From Symbiodinium natans (Eukaryota > Sar > Dinophyceae > Suessiales > Symbiodiniaceae), in contig CAJNDS010000122.1 in NCBI GenBank assembly GCA_905221605.1, positions 1 through 64,000 of the forward strand: a DNA stretch of 64,000 nucleotides. The letters run 5' to 3'. The position numbers and the translations under genes were made by a program. Position 1 is the first letter of the stretch. Every line of letters begins with the position of its first letter. Below, one piece after another: positions 23,901 to 35,700 of the stretch. The notes under the pieces are model-generated. The model was not told where the DNA came from and ran no database searches. It saw only the letters and a program-made list of their open reading frames with translations.

Positions 23901-25383
23901 GGGCATAAGAAAATCAGCAACTTTGCTCATTGTACCTGCTAGTGGGCCAGTGGCTGCTAGTGACTGCCAGTGTCACTCGACCCTGACCTCATGCCCACCG
24001 CCAGGCCTAGATGCTAACGTCAACAAGCGCGCAACATGTGTCATGAGAACACGGCCTTGAACGTGCTAGTTGAATTGTCAACAACGTGTCTGTGCATGGC
24101 ACTTTTCCCGGAGGCTACGAGATGTTGAGCAGCAGTCCTTGGATTCGGCTGCTCGGCACAGAAGGGCCAACAAAGCACGCGCGCTCAGGCAGAATCCGCC
24201 TGAAAGATGTCCTGGCACAGTGCCTGTTGTCCCTCGTATGATGCACAGGTGGAGGACGACAAGTTTGACTTCTCTGAGTGCCTGGTGCATCAGGTCGGGA
24301 TCCATCCAGGCCTTGTGTTGTGGTATCCACAAACGCCTCACAGCCGTAGAGCAGGTGATCGAGACCATTGAGTTCGTTCTTGGGTCGGTGTCGCACACGG
24401 CCTCATACCTCCGACTGTGGGTGGCTCGGCGATGTAGCTTACAACTGTCGTCCAGTTTCTCTCGTGCGCATCCAGATCAGATGGTTACTAACAGTCCTTA
24501 ATAGGGATTATTGTAATTATTAGTTCTCTTAAGGGCTGTTAGTATGCGGGGGAACATCCCAACATAGTTGGGATAGAAGCTTGGGCTTTTGGGTCCGCTT
24601 CTCCCACACCTGCAGGCACTTTCACTTGCACATCAGCAACTTGGTAGCCCAATGGTACCCTTTACCCTTTTTTGTTGGTTATGGGTTCCCTCATAGAAAT
24701 GACCAAGCCCAAAAAAGGGTGCCCTTACTATAATATGGTTGCTGGGCTACCAAGGCAACTCTCCCTCGTCTTCTTCAATCTCATTCTTCGTTCTGGTATG
24801 GCGATGCCTCCGCCGCTGAACATCCCCGCAGCTTGGAATCCGACTCGAGATTCAGATGCTTAAAGCTTCGCTGCCTCAGGATTCACCGTGAGTTTAATGA
24901 AGTGACCAAGATTTCGATCGCAGGGGGTTCACGGGCCAGACTCCGGAGCTTTGGGAAGCTCTTCTTTACATGTTAAACTCATGTTAAACCCCAGAAGACC
25001 CTTGTCTTCTTGAGGCCACGTACTTTTGCTTCGCTCTCTGGTTCTGCGTTACGCTGGCAATCCTGGGCGGCATGGACGTTATGGACCCGCCTGTGTGGGG
25101 TTTTGAGTTTATAGGGCTTGGTTCCGAGTTCAAAAGGGTTTAGGACTCATAATCGGCTTATATGACGGCTCAGCATTTCCGGGCTAGCAGGCTTCAAGCG
25201 CCTAGAGGCTCCAGATATATCTAGTGTAGAGGGTTTTCTGACGTTCTGCACCCGAAGGAATGCTTCCTGCACACCCTCCGGCTGCATTGGGTGGAGTTCC
25301 AAAGCAAGTTCTACAAAGCAGATGGACATGCTTTTCAGCCCTTCCAGCACCGAAGCATCCTTGTGCAATGCCTGCATGACTGA
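8993..25383 (+). CDS. V-type H+-ATPase V0 subunit a, many-exon gene
   Basis: Encodes the large membrane subunit of the V0 sector, which with the c-ring carries protons across vacuolar and endosomal membranes. Exons recognised in order: 8993-~9080 (MGLLRSERMQ start), ~9417-9493, 9560-~9604 (ERKLRFVEEEL), ~9751-9822, possibly 11497-11543, 12339-12386 (AGVLP), 13291-13327 (RFARALFRATRG), 13921-13970 (NVFTHFQPI), 14348-14423 (VFVTYFQ), 14940-15028, ~16298-16360, ~18291-18348 (KEKAIYAILN), 18791-19066 (YGVPRYREANP, GVMYGDVGHG), 19787-~19850 (LLYNDFFSVG), ~20098-20251 (YPFGVDPAW), 20376-20539, 20968-~21096, ~21187-21240, 24249-24293, 24355-24420, 24616-24635, 24755-~24806, 25015-25077 and 25258-25383 (LHTLRLHWVEFQSKFY, then TGA). 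The conserved arginine of the proton path is in ASYLRLW. Donors include GT, GC and GA. The linker near 21.2-24.2 kb and the coiled-coil part near 10-12 kb are incompletely resolved. Introns are full of telomere-like repeats and mobile elements. Confidence 0.95.
10156..10269. mobile_element. Inverted-repeat element family A, copy 1
   Basis: Left end ACTTGGAGGCTCATGGGTAC; internal TTATAAGT/ACTTAT palindromic runs; right end degraded (GTACCTCCATGCACC). Lies within a V-ATPase intron. Confidence 0.65.
10330..10440. mobile_element. Dispersed element family P, copy 1
   Basis: Contains TTGGGCCTTCAAGTACCTCC and GGGACTTTAGGGCCCAAG, a near reverse complement of a segment at about 51185-51290. Two copies only, so the borders are tentative. 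Confidence 0.5.
10613..10713. mobile_element. Element family F, copy 1
   Basis: Starts AGTAGAGTATGTAACCTTTA, contains the inverted pair AACCTTTAACCTTTTTGG / CCAAAGGTTAACCTTT, and ends TACTGGACAACTAAG. The same layout recurs at 30.74 and 39.43 kb. Located in a V-ATPase intron. Confidence 0.75.
12640..13034. repeat. Telomere-like arrays in opposite orientation
   Basis: A (CCCTAAA)n run at about 12640-12778 is followed, after about 110 bp of unique sequence and a G tract, by a (TTTAGGG)n run at about 12894-13034. Both lie in the V-ATPase intron 12387-13290. Here the order is C-strand then G-strand, opposite to the commoner intron pattern. Confidence 0.9.
14755..15960. repeat. Telomere-like arrays flanking a V-ATPase exon
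   Basis: CCCCAAA/CCCTAAA array 14755-14927 ends 12 bp before the acceptor of exon 14940-15028. TTTAGGG begins about 10 bp after its donor. Long (CCCTAAA)n arrays follow at 15228-15419 and 15868-15959. Units vary (CCCCAAA, CCCGAAC), consistent with decay of an originally perfect array. Confidence 0.9.
16380..16600. repeat. Telomere-like arrays, TTTAGGG then CCCTAAA
   Basis: TTTAGGG units at about 16380-16462 are followed directly by CCCTAAA (16466-16488) and again at 16548-16600. They lie right after the putative V-ATPase exon ending near 16360, so the intron transcript could fold back. Confidence 0.85.
20813..20950 (+). mobile_element. Element family J, internally duplicated copy
   Basis: GGGACATCTTGTATATTCCC is followed by about 65 bp (ATTGGGTTTCAGAGGAGAAT ... 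GAGGGTCTTAAGGGTCTTCC) present twice in tandem with few differences. It fills most of V-ATPase intron 20540-20967. Related sequences form introns at 43.77 and 44.22 kb. Confidence 0.7.
21641..22824. mobile_element. Giant family A element with internal satellite
   Basis: The ends GCTTGGAGGTTCATGGTGCT and AGCACCATGAACCTCCGAGT are inverted copies of the family-A terminus, extending inward through TTATTAACCA / TGGTTAACAA and GTATAACTGTACTT / AAGTACAGTTATTATT. Instead of the usual 100-180 bp the element is about 1.18 kb. Three satellite blocks fill it: GCGCATCAGAAACT-type units (21745-22060), TCAGAAACTGCTTTTCAGAA plus poly-G units (22060-22400), and inverse units built on GTTTCCGAATCAGCC and GTTTCTGATTC (22410-22750). 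Left and right satellites are largely reverse complements. It lies in the large intron of the V-ATPase gene between about 21.24 and 24.25 kb. Open frames across it are repeat artefacts. Confidence 0.85.
24249..25383 (+). CDS. V-ATPase subunit a, C-terminal exon cluster
   Basis: Six exons encode the last membrane helices. 24249-24293 gives VEDDKFDFSECLVHQ. 24355-24420 gives VIETIEFVLGSVSHTASYLRLW. The 20-nt exon 24616-24635 supplies ALSLAH plus part of a glutamine codon. 24755-~24806 gives QLSLVFFNLILRSGM. 25015-25077 gives ATYFCFALWFCVTLAILGGMD. 25258-25383 gives the terminal ECFLHTLRLHWVEFQ part and stop. Joins keep frame exactly: CAG|GTG; TGG|GCA; CA|G CAA across the micro-exon; GAC|GAA. 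The intron before the micro-exon (24421-24615) contains a family B element. The one after it (24636-24754) is itself a terminal-inverted-repeat element with a GC donor. The exact end of the 24755 exon is uncertain and a further micro-exon there is possible. Confidence 0.93.
24483..24560. mobile_element. Inverted-repeat element family B inside V-ATPase intron
   Basis: Left part TTACTAACAGTCCTTAATAG and right part GGCTGTTAGTATGCGGGGGA plus ACATCCCAAC are inverted copies. The left end is shorter than in other copies. Confidence 0.75.
24636..24754 (+). mobile_element. Introner-like element forming a complete V-ATPase intron
   Basis: The 119-bp intron starts GCAACTTGGTAGCCCA and ends TGGGCTACCAAG, its termini being inverted copies (CTTGGTAGCCCA). 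GCAACT follows the right end, so the same bases stand at both borders and the left copy provides a GC donor. Internal GTACCCTTTACCCTTTTTT pairs with AAAAAAGGGTGCCC. Removing exactly these bases restores the conserved ALSLAHQQLS segment. Confidence 0.85.
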
Positions 25384-26728
25384 GCATTCCGCGCGGCCAT
25401 GCAAGCTTTGATCCGATTTGCTCCTTCCTCGGATTGTTGGGAGGATATTCATATGCACAGTTCTTTAGCCAAAGTTAGAGGACATGGTGTCGTGCGCTGG
25501 AACTTGTCCGGCCCCGGTCCACCCCAAGCCCGTACCTCAACCCTAAACCATAAGAAAGCTTGTTCTCAGAGGAGCGGGGAATGTACAGCTTCCCGCCAAT
25601 CCTCCGTTGAACCGTCGACCAGATGCCAGTTCTGCGAAACGTAAGCGTTGTGACATCTCGCGTTCGCTTGGTCGAAAAGCTGCGCCCAACCCTCTAGGTC
25701 TGCAAGAGGAAGATGAAAATCAAAAACCCTAACAATCCCTAGACCCTAAACCCTGACCTGCGCCTAGCTCACCTACGGAAAAAGGCGTCCTGCACCGGCC
25801 TTGAGCTTAAGTTTTAGGGTTTACAAATCCTTTGGTGACAGGTCCTTTGGTAGGAAGTTCAAGCCAGCCAGTTCACAAAGCCAGTATGGTTTAGGGTTAG
25901 GGTTCCTACAAAAAAAGAGGGTTTAGGAACCCAGAGCCCAGACCCTCCAAACCTCACGACCTGAGCCTAAGCATTTGGAGCCTGAGGCCTTACCTGAACC
26001 CCTTCCGCAACTGCCGCCTGCGCGCCGAATTTCGGCGGGCGGATCGCTGCCTCCGGTTGAGCCCAAACCGAGGTCCGGGTAAGTCGGATGCAGGTCGATT
26101 TTGGTAGTCAGCCCCCCCAACACTACAGAGAAAAACAGGTGCTGGAAGCTATTGAAGCGTTGCGTACTTCAACTTCACACACACACACATAGCATCCAAT
26201 GTAGTCTCATATTCCTCTGACATTCTGACACCCGCCCCCAACTCAGAATACTTCTAAGCACGTTATATATACCTAAACCGACCCTAAACCCTAACCCCTA
26301 CACCCTTTTCCAAAGCACCATGACCCCGGATTGACGTCAGGCGCGTGGGAGGCCGTCTTCCGGTCGCGTCGATGCTGAGGGCCAGCGCAGGTGCTTCTTG
26401 GGCTTAGCGCAGAGGGTGTAGGGTCCGAAGCCCTAAAACGCAGTATGCAAAACATGGCTTAAAGCATCAAGGGGCTTAAGGATGTCGTTTTAGGGTTCGG
26501 GGCAGGACGCCTGCTTGCGCTTCTAAGTCGTGGGCCCCCTACTTAGACAAAAGGGGACCATCTTTGTGAGCCCCTCCCAACCAAGCGCTAGAGGCCAGGG
26601 GCTTGTAGATTGGCTGCTGCTTGTGGGAGAGAATCGCTGGATCTTGAACCTGCTTGAGTCCGATGTTGGAGAGTCGGTGCCCTTTAAACCTTTCCAATCT
26701 CTTCTTGCACGAAGTACGCGACCGCGCC

Positions 26729-29700
26729 AGGCCAACTCCCAGTGTGAGGCGCAGTTGCAAAGCCTTCGCCTGGAAAGACACGTGCCGATGTGATTGCACG
26801 TTCGATTGTTATGGTCGTGTAGAAATCGCGTTTGTATTATTATGCTTGTGGTCCTTTTCAGCATCTTACACCGTCCTGAGGAAACCTTGCATCCTAACAG
26901 ATAACAATAATCGTGCTATGAGACACCGCGTCGAGAGCCTGCCGATCTCCTAGGGCTTAGCTGCATTCCGCTGCCTTTTCCTGAGCTGTTCCTCTTCGGT
27001 GTTGCGGTTTGGTGTTTTGGGTTTAGGGTTTTGGGTTTGACTTGAGCCCAGTGATAACAGGGTTTGGGGCTTCAATCGTTCAACCCCAGCCTACCAAGCG
27101 CGCCTGACACTTCCTGCCAGAGTTTTCCCGATTGCCAATACACACCCGGGGCAAGTCCAGAAAGCCTTCGTTGGCCTTGTCTGAGAACCCTTATCAACCC
27201 AACGCCCTCAAGACAAAAACTCTCTTTGCCCTACCTAGAACCCTAAACCCTAAACCCTAAACTCTAAACCCTAAACCCTAAACTCTAAACCCTAAACCCT
27301 AAACCCTAAACCCTAAACCCCAACCTCAGGCATCCCACCAGTCTGGCACAGCCCCCCCCCCCCCCCCCCCAGGTCTTCACGAGCGGTTCAGCCAGCAGAC
27401 GGCCCAGACCGAAGGCCGATCCGCCAGTGCAGGAGTTTAGTTTAGGGTTTCGGGATTAGGGTTTCGGGTTTAGGGCTTAGGGTTTAGGGTTTAGGGTTTA
27501 GAGCCCAGTTTCAAAAAGGGGTTTAGGGTTTAGGGTTTAGAGTTTCAAGGGTCTAGCGGCTTGGTGTGTAGGGGGTTAGGGGGTTTTGACGGCAGTGCTG
27601 ACAGTGATCTGGCTGCTTCGCCCCCCGCAGCCCAGATGGAAAAGAAGGTGGGTTTACTAGGACCCAGAGTAGGCCCTTAAACCCCTTTTTTGGGGGGTTT
27701 TGGGGTTTGGGGTTTAGGGCATCTGGCAGTCAGCGAGTCCAGCTTCAAAGAAGGGCCTGCTAGGACACAGAGCAGGCCCTTTTTCCGTTTTTGTAGGGTT
27801 TCGGCTCTCTTCTATGCCCTTTAGACACAAAAGGCCACCCGGCCACCCTTTGTATTCCTAGATTACTCTTGGGCCTCGTTAAGGTTTGGGGTACAACTTA
27901 CATGAAGCTCCAGAATCTGAAAGCTCTGAGCTCCTCTTCTTGTGGAGGTCAGCTGCAAGAGCTCACGGAGGCAGTCTCTTGCAACAAGGGGAAGAAGGGA
28001 AAGAATCGGGAACTTCAGAGGTCACCTGAGTTACCTCATTCTTCACTTAGGGGGCTCAAGAGCCCTGATCTCCGGCTTCATGCTTGTCTTGCGATAAGTT
28101 CTGAAAAGCTGGTTGCTCCGGAAGGCTCTCAGCAGACAGCCCAACCGGTGTTCGAAATTCAGGTTGAGAATTTACGGTTGTGGGTTTCGAAAGCAGCACT
28201 ACCACCATGTTGGGCCGACCGAAGACGGAGCCTGTTGTGAGCCCACCCTAGACCCTAAACCCCAAACCCTAAACAGTCTCCTGGAAGACCCCGCCTATAA
28301 GCAGAGGCCCAGGAAAGGCTTCACCAGCGCATCCTCGCGAGCGCCCCTGCCCCAGAAGCAACAGGTTTTCAGGGTTTTGGTTTTGGGTTCAGGGGGCTTC
28401 AGGAGCAGTTCATGAGTTTCGACCTGGGGTTGAGGGACGTCTACGGTTACGTGTTGGAGGGTTCCGGGCCCACAAATCAAGCTCTTGGGAGCCTCAACCC
28501 TAGACTCTATAAACCCTAAGCCCTGAACCCCAAACAGCTGTCCAGGCCTCGCAAGCATCGCAAGACCGCGTCGAGGCCGAAGAACGCGGCCTGCCTAGCA
28601 ATTGGCACTGAGTGGGCTGAGGGTTTAGGGTTTAGGGTTTAAGGTTTAGGGTTCCTGGTTGAGGACGTAAGGTCGGGGGCCTTTGGTGAGGGTTTAGGGT
28701 TTGGGCTCTAGGGCCTAGGGCAGTGAAGAGGCTGTCTTTGAGCCTTAGAAGCCCTCCGTATCATCGCATGGGGTTCGGAGTCAAGCCTTACGCACCCAGG
28801 TCAGTGCACCCCCAGGGGAAGACACCAAAGAGCCCCTCCGTAGCTTCCCCTCCTATATCCCCCTTGGGAAATATTGTTTATTTTTGTTTATATAAAACCC
28901 AAGAGCATGTTAAACATATTCTTTTTGTTAAGGTTCCAAGGGGAGTATAGCCTCACCCCCCGCCTGAGTTCTGCCAAATAAACACACCTCTCGGCCGGTG
29001 AGGTTTCCAGAGCCAGGCTGGGTGCTTGTGTGCATTGGTGTTTAGGGTTTAGGGTTTAGGGAGTGCAGCAGTCCTAGCCGTAAAGGGTTTAGGGTTTAGG
29101 GTTTAGGGTTGCTGTTGTGCTTTACATGGAAGACTCGTGCAGCCGAAGGGGGATTGGGGCTCAGTGGGCTTGCACTTCGGCTGCCAAAACGCGCTCGCGC
29201 GCGCGATCCTTGTAGTTTCATGTGTCCAGACTGACGCCCTCCATGCCTCAGGTGTTATGTCAGAGGCTTCAGCCGAGATAATGGTTCTTGTCGGGACTCT
29301 GTAGTCAGGGTTCATGTCGGGTGTAGCAACCCCATAAGCCCTGCAAGCCCTATACATCCCTATAAACCCTGTAAACCCTGTGAACGCTAACCCCCTGTGA
29401 ATCCCCCTAAACCCTAAACCCTAAAGCCCTACAGCCTGTGAATCCTAAACTCTAAACCCTATCCCTAAACCCTAAACCCTGACGGACTTAAGCTGTTCCA
29501 AGCTTCGCAGGCAGACGAGCTGGAGAAGCGAACTGCCCAGCTGTACTTTGCACTGAAGCAGTCGGAGCGCCAGGAGGCCGTAGAGGGTTGGGCCTTTCGG
29601 GGTTTTGTGTGTGTAGAGCTTAGAGCCGAGGGTTTAGGGTTCAAAGGGTCAAAGGGTTTAGGGGGGCAGTGAAGGCATGAAGCAGCTTCCAGGTTCAAAG

Positions 29701-32700
29701 AAAGGGGCAGTTTAGGGTTTAGGATGGACAAAGTCATGGTTGAAACCAGGTGAGGGTCGTGCTCTTTCTGCCATTATATCTGGCTGGTACTCGTAGCAAC
29801 CAGGAGAACCTGTGATTTACTTGACGTTGGAACAAGGATTGTGGGGCCAGATGGGTTGAACAAAATGAGCGCAACCACATGTACAGACTTCATGACAGCT
29901 TGCAGCGTACCTCGAGTCGGTACATTGTGTGACCTGCAAAGGCGGGAAAAAGTCTGTCAGGTGTTGCGGCTCTTAGAAACGGCCTATCGTGGCCGGCAGT
30001 ACGCCCAGTAGGCTTAAGAATCACGCCTGCCTTCATGTACACCGTGTGAAAAGGCCTCGGTCTAGCTGTGTTGGAGGGGCTTGCCGTGCAACCCTGAACC
30101 CCAAAAGCTTACCCAGACCTCCTCCCCATGTTGTGTTCTTCGGGGTGCCACTTCTTAACATGAGGCACCCTTGAAAAGAAACTGCACGAAGCGCAACAGA
30201 GGCACAGCTTGAAGCGACGATTGCCATTCGCGATGTCGGCACCTAAGTTCCCTTTCCACCCAAGTCCCCCTAAACCCTAAACCCTAAACCCTAATCCCTA
30301 CAACAAATTCAAGGCCCAGGCTTGAGAATTTGAAACCCGAGGCTTCCCTATCAGCGACCGCGGCATTGGGTGTGCCACTTAGGGCCACGGCTTTGCTTCG
30401 CTTCGTTGAAGCGCGCAGCTCTTGGACCTTGTTCCTTGCGGTGTGAGGCCGCCAACTTGAAAAGGCTCTGGCGCTTAAAGAAGGCCCGCTGCAACCCATG
30501 CTGCTGGGATGGAGCATGCTTAGAGGTTCATGAGTAGTTCTAAGTAGGGTTAATATGCATGGTAGCTATACTTTTTACCCTACGTAGGGCACTTATTACC
30601 CTACTTATAACTACCCATGGAACCTCCAAGTGATGGAGCATGCTTGTCTTCATGCTGATGAGCCCTGGGCTCCAGGTGAGGCACGCGAAACGTGCAAAGA
30701 GCGAGACCATGCCGTGCAGAAGCTGGAGGTGGCTTTTCCTAGTAGTAGAGTAGGTAGCCTTTAACCTTTTTGGTGTAGTCTAATCCCCTTATGATCCCAA
30801 AGGTTAACCTTTAATTCCCCCCGGTTACTGGACAACTAAGCTTTTGCTGTGGTTGCTGACGGAAAGTTCCCCTCTGAGACGACGCTCTGTGTGCATGTTG
30901 GGATGTTCCCCCTTATACTAACACGATGATAATAGGGGGCACTAGGATCCCTATGAAGGACTGCTAGTATAAGGGGGAACATCCAAATGTGTATGTGCAG
31001 GAAAGGGAAGAAGATTGGCGCGTGGAGCGCCTGGCGCTGCAAAAGGTGCAAAAGGAGCCCCTCACTTCGTCGCGCGGCGCCATGTGCTGCTGCATACTGG
31101 TGTTCATCACGTGACTGGGAACCCTCTCTAGGCTCTATAGAGCCTCAGCGTCCTTCAACTCTTTTGTAGGAGTCTTTTGCGCTGGCTGGCTTTTGAGCCT
31201 GCAGATCATCATGCTTTTTATTCCTCTGGCCCGATCTCGCCTTTGGCGCCAGTGCAGTATGTGGTGCCGTCTGGGTACCGCCGATGCCCACTTGCACAGG
31301 AGGTGGAGCACTTCTCAAACAAGCATGCAGAGGCCCTCCGCTTGTGGAGACGTTGGTCTTGGAAGATCCATAAGCAGGGGTCGAGGCACCTAGGGTGCCG
31401 CACATGGTATGCTGAAGCATGGGTTACATTCATCCATGTCGGGGGTGTGGCCCTAAACCCTAAGCGCTCAATCGGACAGCTCTGCTGCACAAAGTTTCGT
31501 GGTGCCTTGAGTAGCAGCCCTAAACCCTAACCTGAACCTGAGCTAGGGACCCCGAAGATGCAGGGAACATGACTTTGAAGCACGCAGGTCTGCGGCAAGC
31601 TCTTCGCGCGCCAGTCTCAGGATCGCCTTCGATAGAGCCTGGCTGCGGTTTGGGGTTTAGGGTTTGTAGTTTGGGGTTTAGGGTTTAGGGTTTAGGGAGA
31701 GTCTGGGCTTAACAAGGGGTTCAGGGAGCAGGTTTAGCCAGACGAAGCATCGTTCGTGCGGCATGGTGGCCGAGGTCAGAGCAAGCTGTGAGCCTCACTC
31801 GATCCCACAATGAGGCGCGACCACTGTCAGCGTGCTTACTTGCACAACTTCCATTCCATGCAAGAGGGAGTTCCGAGGCGTTGCCATGTTGGAGAAAAAT
31901 GGTCTGGCTAGGGAATGAGGGAAAGAGGTACCCCTTACCCCCCCCCCCCCATATAATCTCTTAAAGGGTATCTATAAGGCCCTCATTCCCCCCATTCCCT
32001 ACTAAGAACCAGGGTGAAAATGGTGGTTGTGCAGCAGCGCTGAAAGGACCTCCAGGCCCAATTGGCGAGCTTTACGGACCAGGCAGGGTGATCTGCTGAG
32101 GGTTTAGGGTTTAGGGTTTAGGGTTTAGGGTTTAGGGTTTAGGGTTTAGGGTTTAGGGTTTAGGGTGATCTGTTGAGGGTTGGCTGTAGAAGTCAGCAGA
32201 AAGCAGTTCTAGAGAGCCACCTGCAAATGTCACGATCAATTTCGCCACTTCAGGCGGACACACGACAAGCCGAACAATCTGCTGAGATGGAAAGGCGCAC
32301 TGGCCAGAGTCTGACTGATTGCCTAAACCCTAAACCCTAAACCCTAAACCCTAAACCCTAAACCCTAAACCCTAAACTCTGCAGGCTGCGGGCCGAGCTC
32401 TACGAAGCATTGGCGGGCAGAGCAGAGGCCAACCAGGCCAGCCACAACTTGAAGTTTCGCCTCTCGGTGGGCCCTTGGGATGGGTGTAGGGTTTAGGGTT
32501 TAGAGTTTAGGGTTTAGGTTTGAGGGTTTCAACCCTAAACCCTAAACCCTAAACCCTAAACCTTCCATCCTCGTCCTCCTTCAGAACTTCACCGAGCTGC
32601 ATTTGCCGAAGGCGCTGGCGGCCAAAGAGGCTCGGGTCGCCTCCTTGCTGCAGGACCGCCTCTCGGAGGGTCCCTGTATGCCATTATTGTGATTATTTTC

Positions 32701-35700
32701 ATTATTACTGTTGTTATGATTACGGTTTTTATTATTAGTATATTCTTATCAATATTATTTCTCGTTTTAGTACTACTACTACTACTATTATTATATTTTA
32801 TTACTATGATTATTGTTACTATTGTTACTATTGTTAATATTGTTATTGTTGTTATTGTTGTTGTTGTTCTATGATGTCATCAGTGACATATCATATATCT
32901 TTCACAGCAAGGGAGAACAAGTCGCATAGTCCATATTGGTCCTTGGATCATCATGTTAATTCTGTCCTCTTTGCCAGCAGGATCGCAGCAGCGGTTAAGG
33001 CCCAAAAGGGCCAACCCCCAGGCCCCGCGCGCCCACCGTTTGCAGCAAGGAAGTGAGCGACTTGCGCATCTGCACCGACGGGCTGCGCCAGAAGGGACAG
33101 GAGGCCGAAGATTCCTTGAGGGGGGGGTGGGGGGGATGTGGTGTTTAGGGGGACTGAAGGGCACTCACTGAGCGCTTGTGAGAGAGGTTCAGCATGGGCC
33201 TGATTCACTGAGCGCCTGTGAGGGAGAAAGGGGGGCTTCGAGCGCCGCAATCGTAGCTATTGCCAAGGGCCCCGAAACGAGGTCCAAACTAGCATATCCG
33301 GCTGCTGTGGTATCCGCACGTGCTTGGTCTTGGGCCCGTGTGCTACGCATTCTCCATGCTTCTCCGTCTTGATGTGTCCAAGCACTGCCAAACCCCGGCT
33401 TTGGACGCATGCCTCCCTGGCCACCTGCCACCTACATCCACACCCTGCATGCATCAGCCCCTTAACCCGAAACCCTAAGCCACCTAAACCCTAAACCCTA
33501 ACCGTAAACCCTAAACCCTAAACCCTGAATCCTAAACCCTAAACCCTAACCCTAAACCCTAAACCCTAAACCCCGGCTTGCACCACATGTCCCTGGCTTG
33601 CTGGAGGCTGAGAAGAGAGCCGAAGCTGCCACGGCAAGGTTGGCAGGGAGGGGTTTAGGGTTTAGGGTTTAGGGTTTAGGAGTTCATGCTGAGGCAACTT
33701 TTGTAGGGCTTACCTACTTGGAGGTTCAGGGTACTTATAACCCTAAGGGTTTAGGGTTTAGGGTTTAGGGGTTCAGGGTACTTATAACCCAATTTATCTG
33801 GACTTATCCTAAGTCCTCTAAGTAGGGAATAAGTAGACTTATAACTGGGGTTATAAGCACCCATGAACCTGCAAGTAGGGCTTAACCTACTTGGAGCTGC
33901 ATGGACAGCTATTGTAAGTAGGGTTAGAAGCTAGGAGGGTTAGAAGTACTCTAAGTATAGTAGCTGTGCTTATAACCCTACTTATAGTAGCTACCCATGG
34001 ACCTCCAAGTAGGGCTCCTAGAAGTTCCTCGGCCCGATGTCATGCCTGCTGGGTAGTTGCCAAACAGATGCTCTTGCTCACACATGGCTTAGCGGAAGTT
34101 GGAAAAAAGCTGGGCCCCAAATGAAATCTGCACAGCATACTATTTTGGGTTTCTCAAAGCTCGCGGTAGAGCGAATTCGCACTGGCTACGTCTCAGCTAG
34201 CAGGTCCGTTGTGCGCAGTTGAGCTTTGGGGTGCTTGTCTTGGTTTTATGAGTCTCTGCAGGCGAGCTGGTCCTGATGCGCCGCGTTTTGCACTCATGTT
34301 GATCTACTTTCCGACTTTCATGTCTCGCCCCAGGTGTAGGTGTACATGTGTCAGAGAGAGAGAGAGAGAGAGAGACCCTGAAACCCTAAAAAAAAAATCT
34401 AAACCCTAAACCCTACGCCCTACATCCTACGCCCTACACCCTAAACCCTAAATCCTAAACCCTAAACCCTAAACCCTAAACCGTACTTCCCCCCAAACCC
34501 AGCCATGAGCCCAACGCCCTGTCAGGTGTGGACAGCTGGAGAAGGAGGTCCGCAAGGCCTGCCGGTTGTGTGGTCGCGTGCCGGGGGCCCTTGGTTTAGG
34601 GTTTGGGGTTTGGGGTTTGGGGTTTAGGGTTTAGGGTTTGCCTTCAGTCCAGTGGCAAAAGGGTTTAGGGCTAGTAGCTTCTTCTCTTTGACAGAGTGGG
34701 GTAACATTTTACACTTTTAAGGGGTACTTAAACTCAACAATGAATAGAAATCCAAATCTTTAATACTATCCCAACCATGAACTAGTAATATTCAGCGTAC
34801 TTTGACCGCATGGGGGGGGGGGGGGGGTCGTTGATAGTTATGCTCACTCTTCTAGGGTATTGTCGTTCGGGTTCTTCCCAAAATGTAGCACCACTCCTCT
34901 GGGGCCCTAGACGCAGCACGAGTTTTGGAGGGATTGGGTTCAGACCGCTCCCTCGCCTTTTGGGTTTGGACTGCAATTGATGTGGGGTTTAGGGCTGGAT
35001 CTGATCATAGTCGCAGTGGTTCCACACTCGTAGCTGGTTAACTTGTAGCTTGCGCGCGTCAGGTGCGTCTACGCCCCAAACCCCAAACCCAAAACCCCAA
35101 ACTTAGGTGGCAATCGAGCCGACTCTGCATCACAAATACCTAGTACCTGCTTAGGCAGCGATCGTTTTGCCGGCCAAGGAAGGAGTAGTGTCGTTCGAAT
35201 GCAGAGGTTGGTCGAGCCAGCCCTGGGTAGGCAGCTCGATCAAGGTTCTACTCATTGTGGTGCTTTACTGTAACTTTAGATCCTTAGCCTTTATTGGGTT
35301 TCTTAATAAGGCAGCTAAAATTTTAATTTTTAGCTACCCTCCTAAGTGCAGCCAAGTACTGACACCCGATCCCAGAAAGAGGGCCGAATGGGACATGTCT
35401 TCGCGACCGACATTTTGCTTCTCGCACCTGCATCCCGCCGGCCGCCTTCGGCTCACGAGGTGTGTGCACCGGAACACCAGGACAGCTTTTTTAAATGTAC
35501 AGGGTTTCGTGGTCAGATGGTTGATGGTTTTCTTATGCCACATGGCTCACGCCGTAGGAAGGGCCGTCACACTACGTTGGCTCAGAGAATCCCCAAACCT
35601 GGCGGCAACACAGTTCGGCCTCAAGCAGAGTGCCTGTCAGAGCAATCAGCAGCGGGCCCTGTCTGCTCACGCTCCAGCACACCAGATTGCACCATCTACC

